Of a stretch of 64,000 nt of DNA, positions 62,551 to 64,000 are shown piece after piece. Location of the stretch: NCBI GenBank assembly GCA_026874595.1, contig CM049309.1:74816426-74880425 (forward strand), read 5' to 3'. This stretch comes from Sipunculus nudus. Its lineage: Eukaryota > Annelida > Sipuncula > Golfingiida > Sipunculidae. Position numbers and translations under genes: made by a program. The notes beneath the pieces are model-generated. The model searched no databases and was not told the DNA's origin. It saw nothing but the letters and a program-made list of their open reading frames with translations. Position 1 is the stretch's first letter, and each line of letters starts with the position of its first letter.

Positions 62551-63755
62551 GCCCTTCCCCTGTTTCCACTTCTTGACACATTTACTGATTTAGTTACAAA
62601 GCCTATAAGCCTATATTTCAACAATTTATGACAAATAGTGAAGTGCAAATTGAACCACAAAACCAAGGTCCTTGAACTAATTAACACAAATAGTTACTGA
62701 ATTACCATTTACATTAAAAAGGCTTAAAATTACATAAAAAATGGTACATATACTCTTATCAGAACAAGAATCCTCGATCGAGATCTCATGATCAAATTAA
62801 TCACTGCTAAGCTTGGGAGGTCAAAGGTCAATGTAATCAAGATTCTTGGAATACCTGTTGTACTCTGATCTAACATAATAAATCAGCATTCCTTGTTGAA
62901 CAAATACAGTGGCAGGTACAATAAACTAGGAGGTCAGTGACACAGAGATATTTAAAGATTCATCAGCTTTACAATCTCTTTATTGAGGTACAGATAATGA
63001 CCTGAATATGCATATGTAATTCATAACGCAACTCACAATGAATATTATGTTACAGTAACTTCATTGGACTCCCAGTGGACTGCACTACCACAGCCTAGAA
63101 ATGCTGTGTGGCCAATCTATAATTTATAATTTAAAACATATATTACATTTTTTAAATTTTTTTTAGGGGGGAAGACTATTTTTATACTTTATTCTCTTTT
63201 CCTTTCAAATGTTATACTTGAATTCTTATACTTATTTCCTCAAATCATCTTTAAATTGTTGACAGTACAGGCTGTTTACAAAATTTGTTAGAACTTGCTG
63301 AGAGCTATGAATATGCTCTGTGAATGTGTCATAATTAACATATTCAGCAAAGAATTGCTGTTACCTTCTGATTTGACAAACAGTTGGAGATATGTAAGAC
63401 TGGGGACTCATGTACAATAAAATGTAACATGTACAATAAAATGTAACACTGGGGACTCATGTATTATAAACCTCTACATGTAACTGCAAATATCATATCT
63501 AGAGCTTGCTTCGAAACATATCATACAGCAAATTTCTTTTTACAAGGTTGCACAATTTATCCAACAGTTTGACCCTTCATGTGTTGTAAGATTTCATATT
63601 TGTTCATAATATCCAAAGTGGTACCACTGTAAAAAAAAGGATGTACATATATAGAAGTCATCATTTCATTTATATGATAACTGCTTATGTAAATCAACCA
63701 CCTTCTCACACTGGAAATACATTCTGTCATCATTATAATTAAAATATGTAAAGTA
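62551..63755. other. Upstream flank; one short repeat
   Basis: The only structure seen is near 63403-63470, where GGGGACTCATGTA and ACAATAAAATGTAAC each occur twice. No gene was recognised. Confidence 0.5.
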
Positions 63756-64000
63756 CCTGTTTCATTTATGACCTGTTTTAAAACTGACCTCAATATCAAA
63801 AGCATCATATACACAAGGAACTTCTGGCAAACTGATCAGCTATTGATCATTATTCCTTCAATAATTTACTTCTGAAAGTTGTTATTCTGAGCAAATTTTG
63901 TTTTCTGTATGAAAGTTCCTCAGATGAATGGCCCCTGTTTAATTTATGACCTGTTTTAAAATTGTCCTCAATATCAAAGGATTCATGTACAAGGAAATTC
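63756..64000. repeat. Direct duplication of about 68 bp, 178 bp apart, cut by the window end
   Basis: CCTGTTTCATTTATGACCTG starts at 63756 and recurs, with one change, at 63934. Both continue with TTTTAAAA, CCTCAATATCAAA and a CAAGGAA block. The second copy runs off the window. Confidence 0.75.

Overview
The window looks like nuclear DNA of a metazoan, most likely a bivalve mollusc. It is AT-rich and intron-rich, with consensus GT-AG splice sites. It has long (TA)n tracts, unusually many poly-C and poly-G runs, and intronic tandem arrays built on TGACCTTTGACCT, on GGTGGCGCCACC and on stretches ending in runs of GGACGGACAGAC. From general knowledge these are typical of bivalve introns. Placing it in bivalves is an inference; no species is claimed.

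Almost the whole window is one protein-coding gene on the minus strand. Its reading frame closes exactly across four exons: 60374-60239, 47793-47060, 13146-11699 and 4948-4819. The spliced coding sequence is 2448 nt and encodes 815 residues. Six copies of a charged helical module of the form IEREIR followed by REREEExRR, plus proline-rich and acidic disordered stretches, place the product near the MISP / AKAP2 C-terminal family of actin-, cortex- or PKA-associated scaffold proteins. No other convincing gene was found. I saw no rRNA gene, tRNA gene or CRISPR array.

The gene seems to make several N-termini. Three candidate start exons (60374, 50238, 48530) all end in phase 1, as the exon at 47793 requires. 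A fourth (46448-46296) ends in phase 0 and fits directly onto the 13146 exon. That fourth exon encodes a short N-terminal transmembrane segment, so it would make a membrane-anchored isoform of 576 residues without the first two repeat-bearing regions. The shared C-terminal part is therefore predicted to be offered with cytosolic or membrane-tethered starts.

Layout by coordinate: 1 to about 3.9 kb is downstream or distal 3' UTR sequence. About 3.9-4.8 kb is the probable proximal 3' UTR, with a degenerate 33-bp repeat. 4.8-4.9 kb is the last exon. 5-11.7 kb is an intron with an 807-bp hAT-like element and a degenerate minisatellite. 11.7-13.1 kb is the large coding exon. 13.1-47.1 kb is a 34-kb intron filled with inverted-repeat elements, (TA)n tracts and at least five families of tandem arrays, with the alternative transmembrane start exon near its upstream end. 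47.1-47.8 kb is the second exon of the longest isoform. 47.8-60.2 kb is an intron holding two alternative start exons and CGCAGC-rich repeats. 60.2-60.4 kb is the first coding exon. 60.4-64 kb is upstream sequence with a 300-bp polypurine tract and a small inverted-repeat element.
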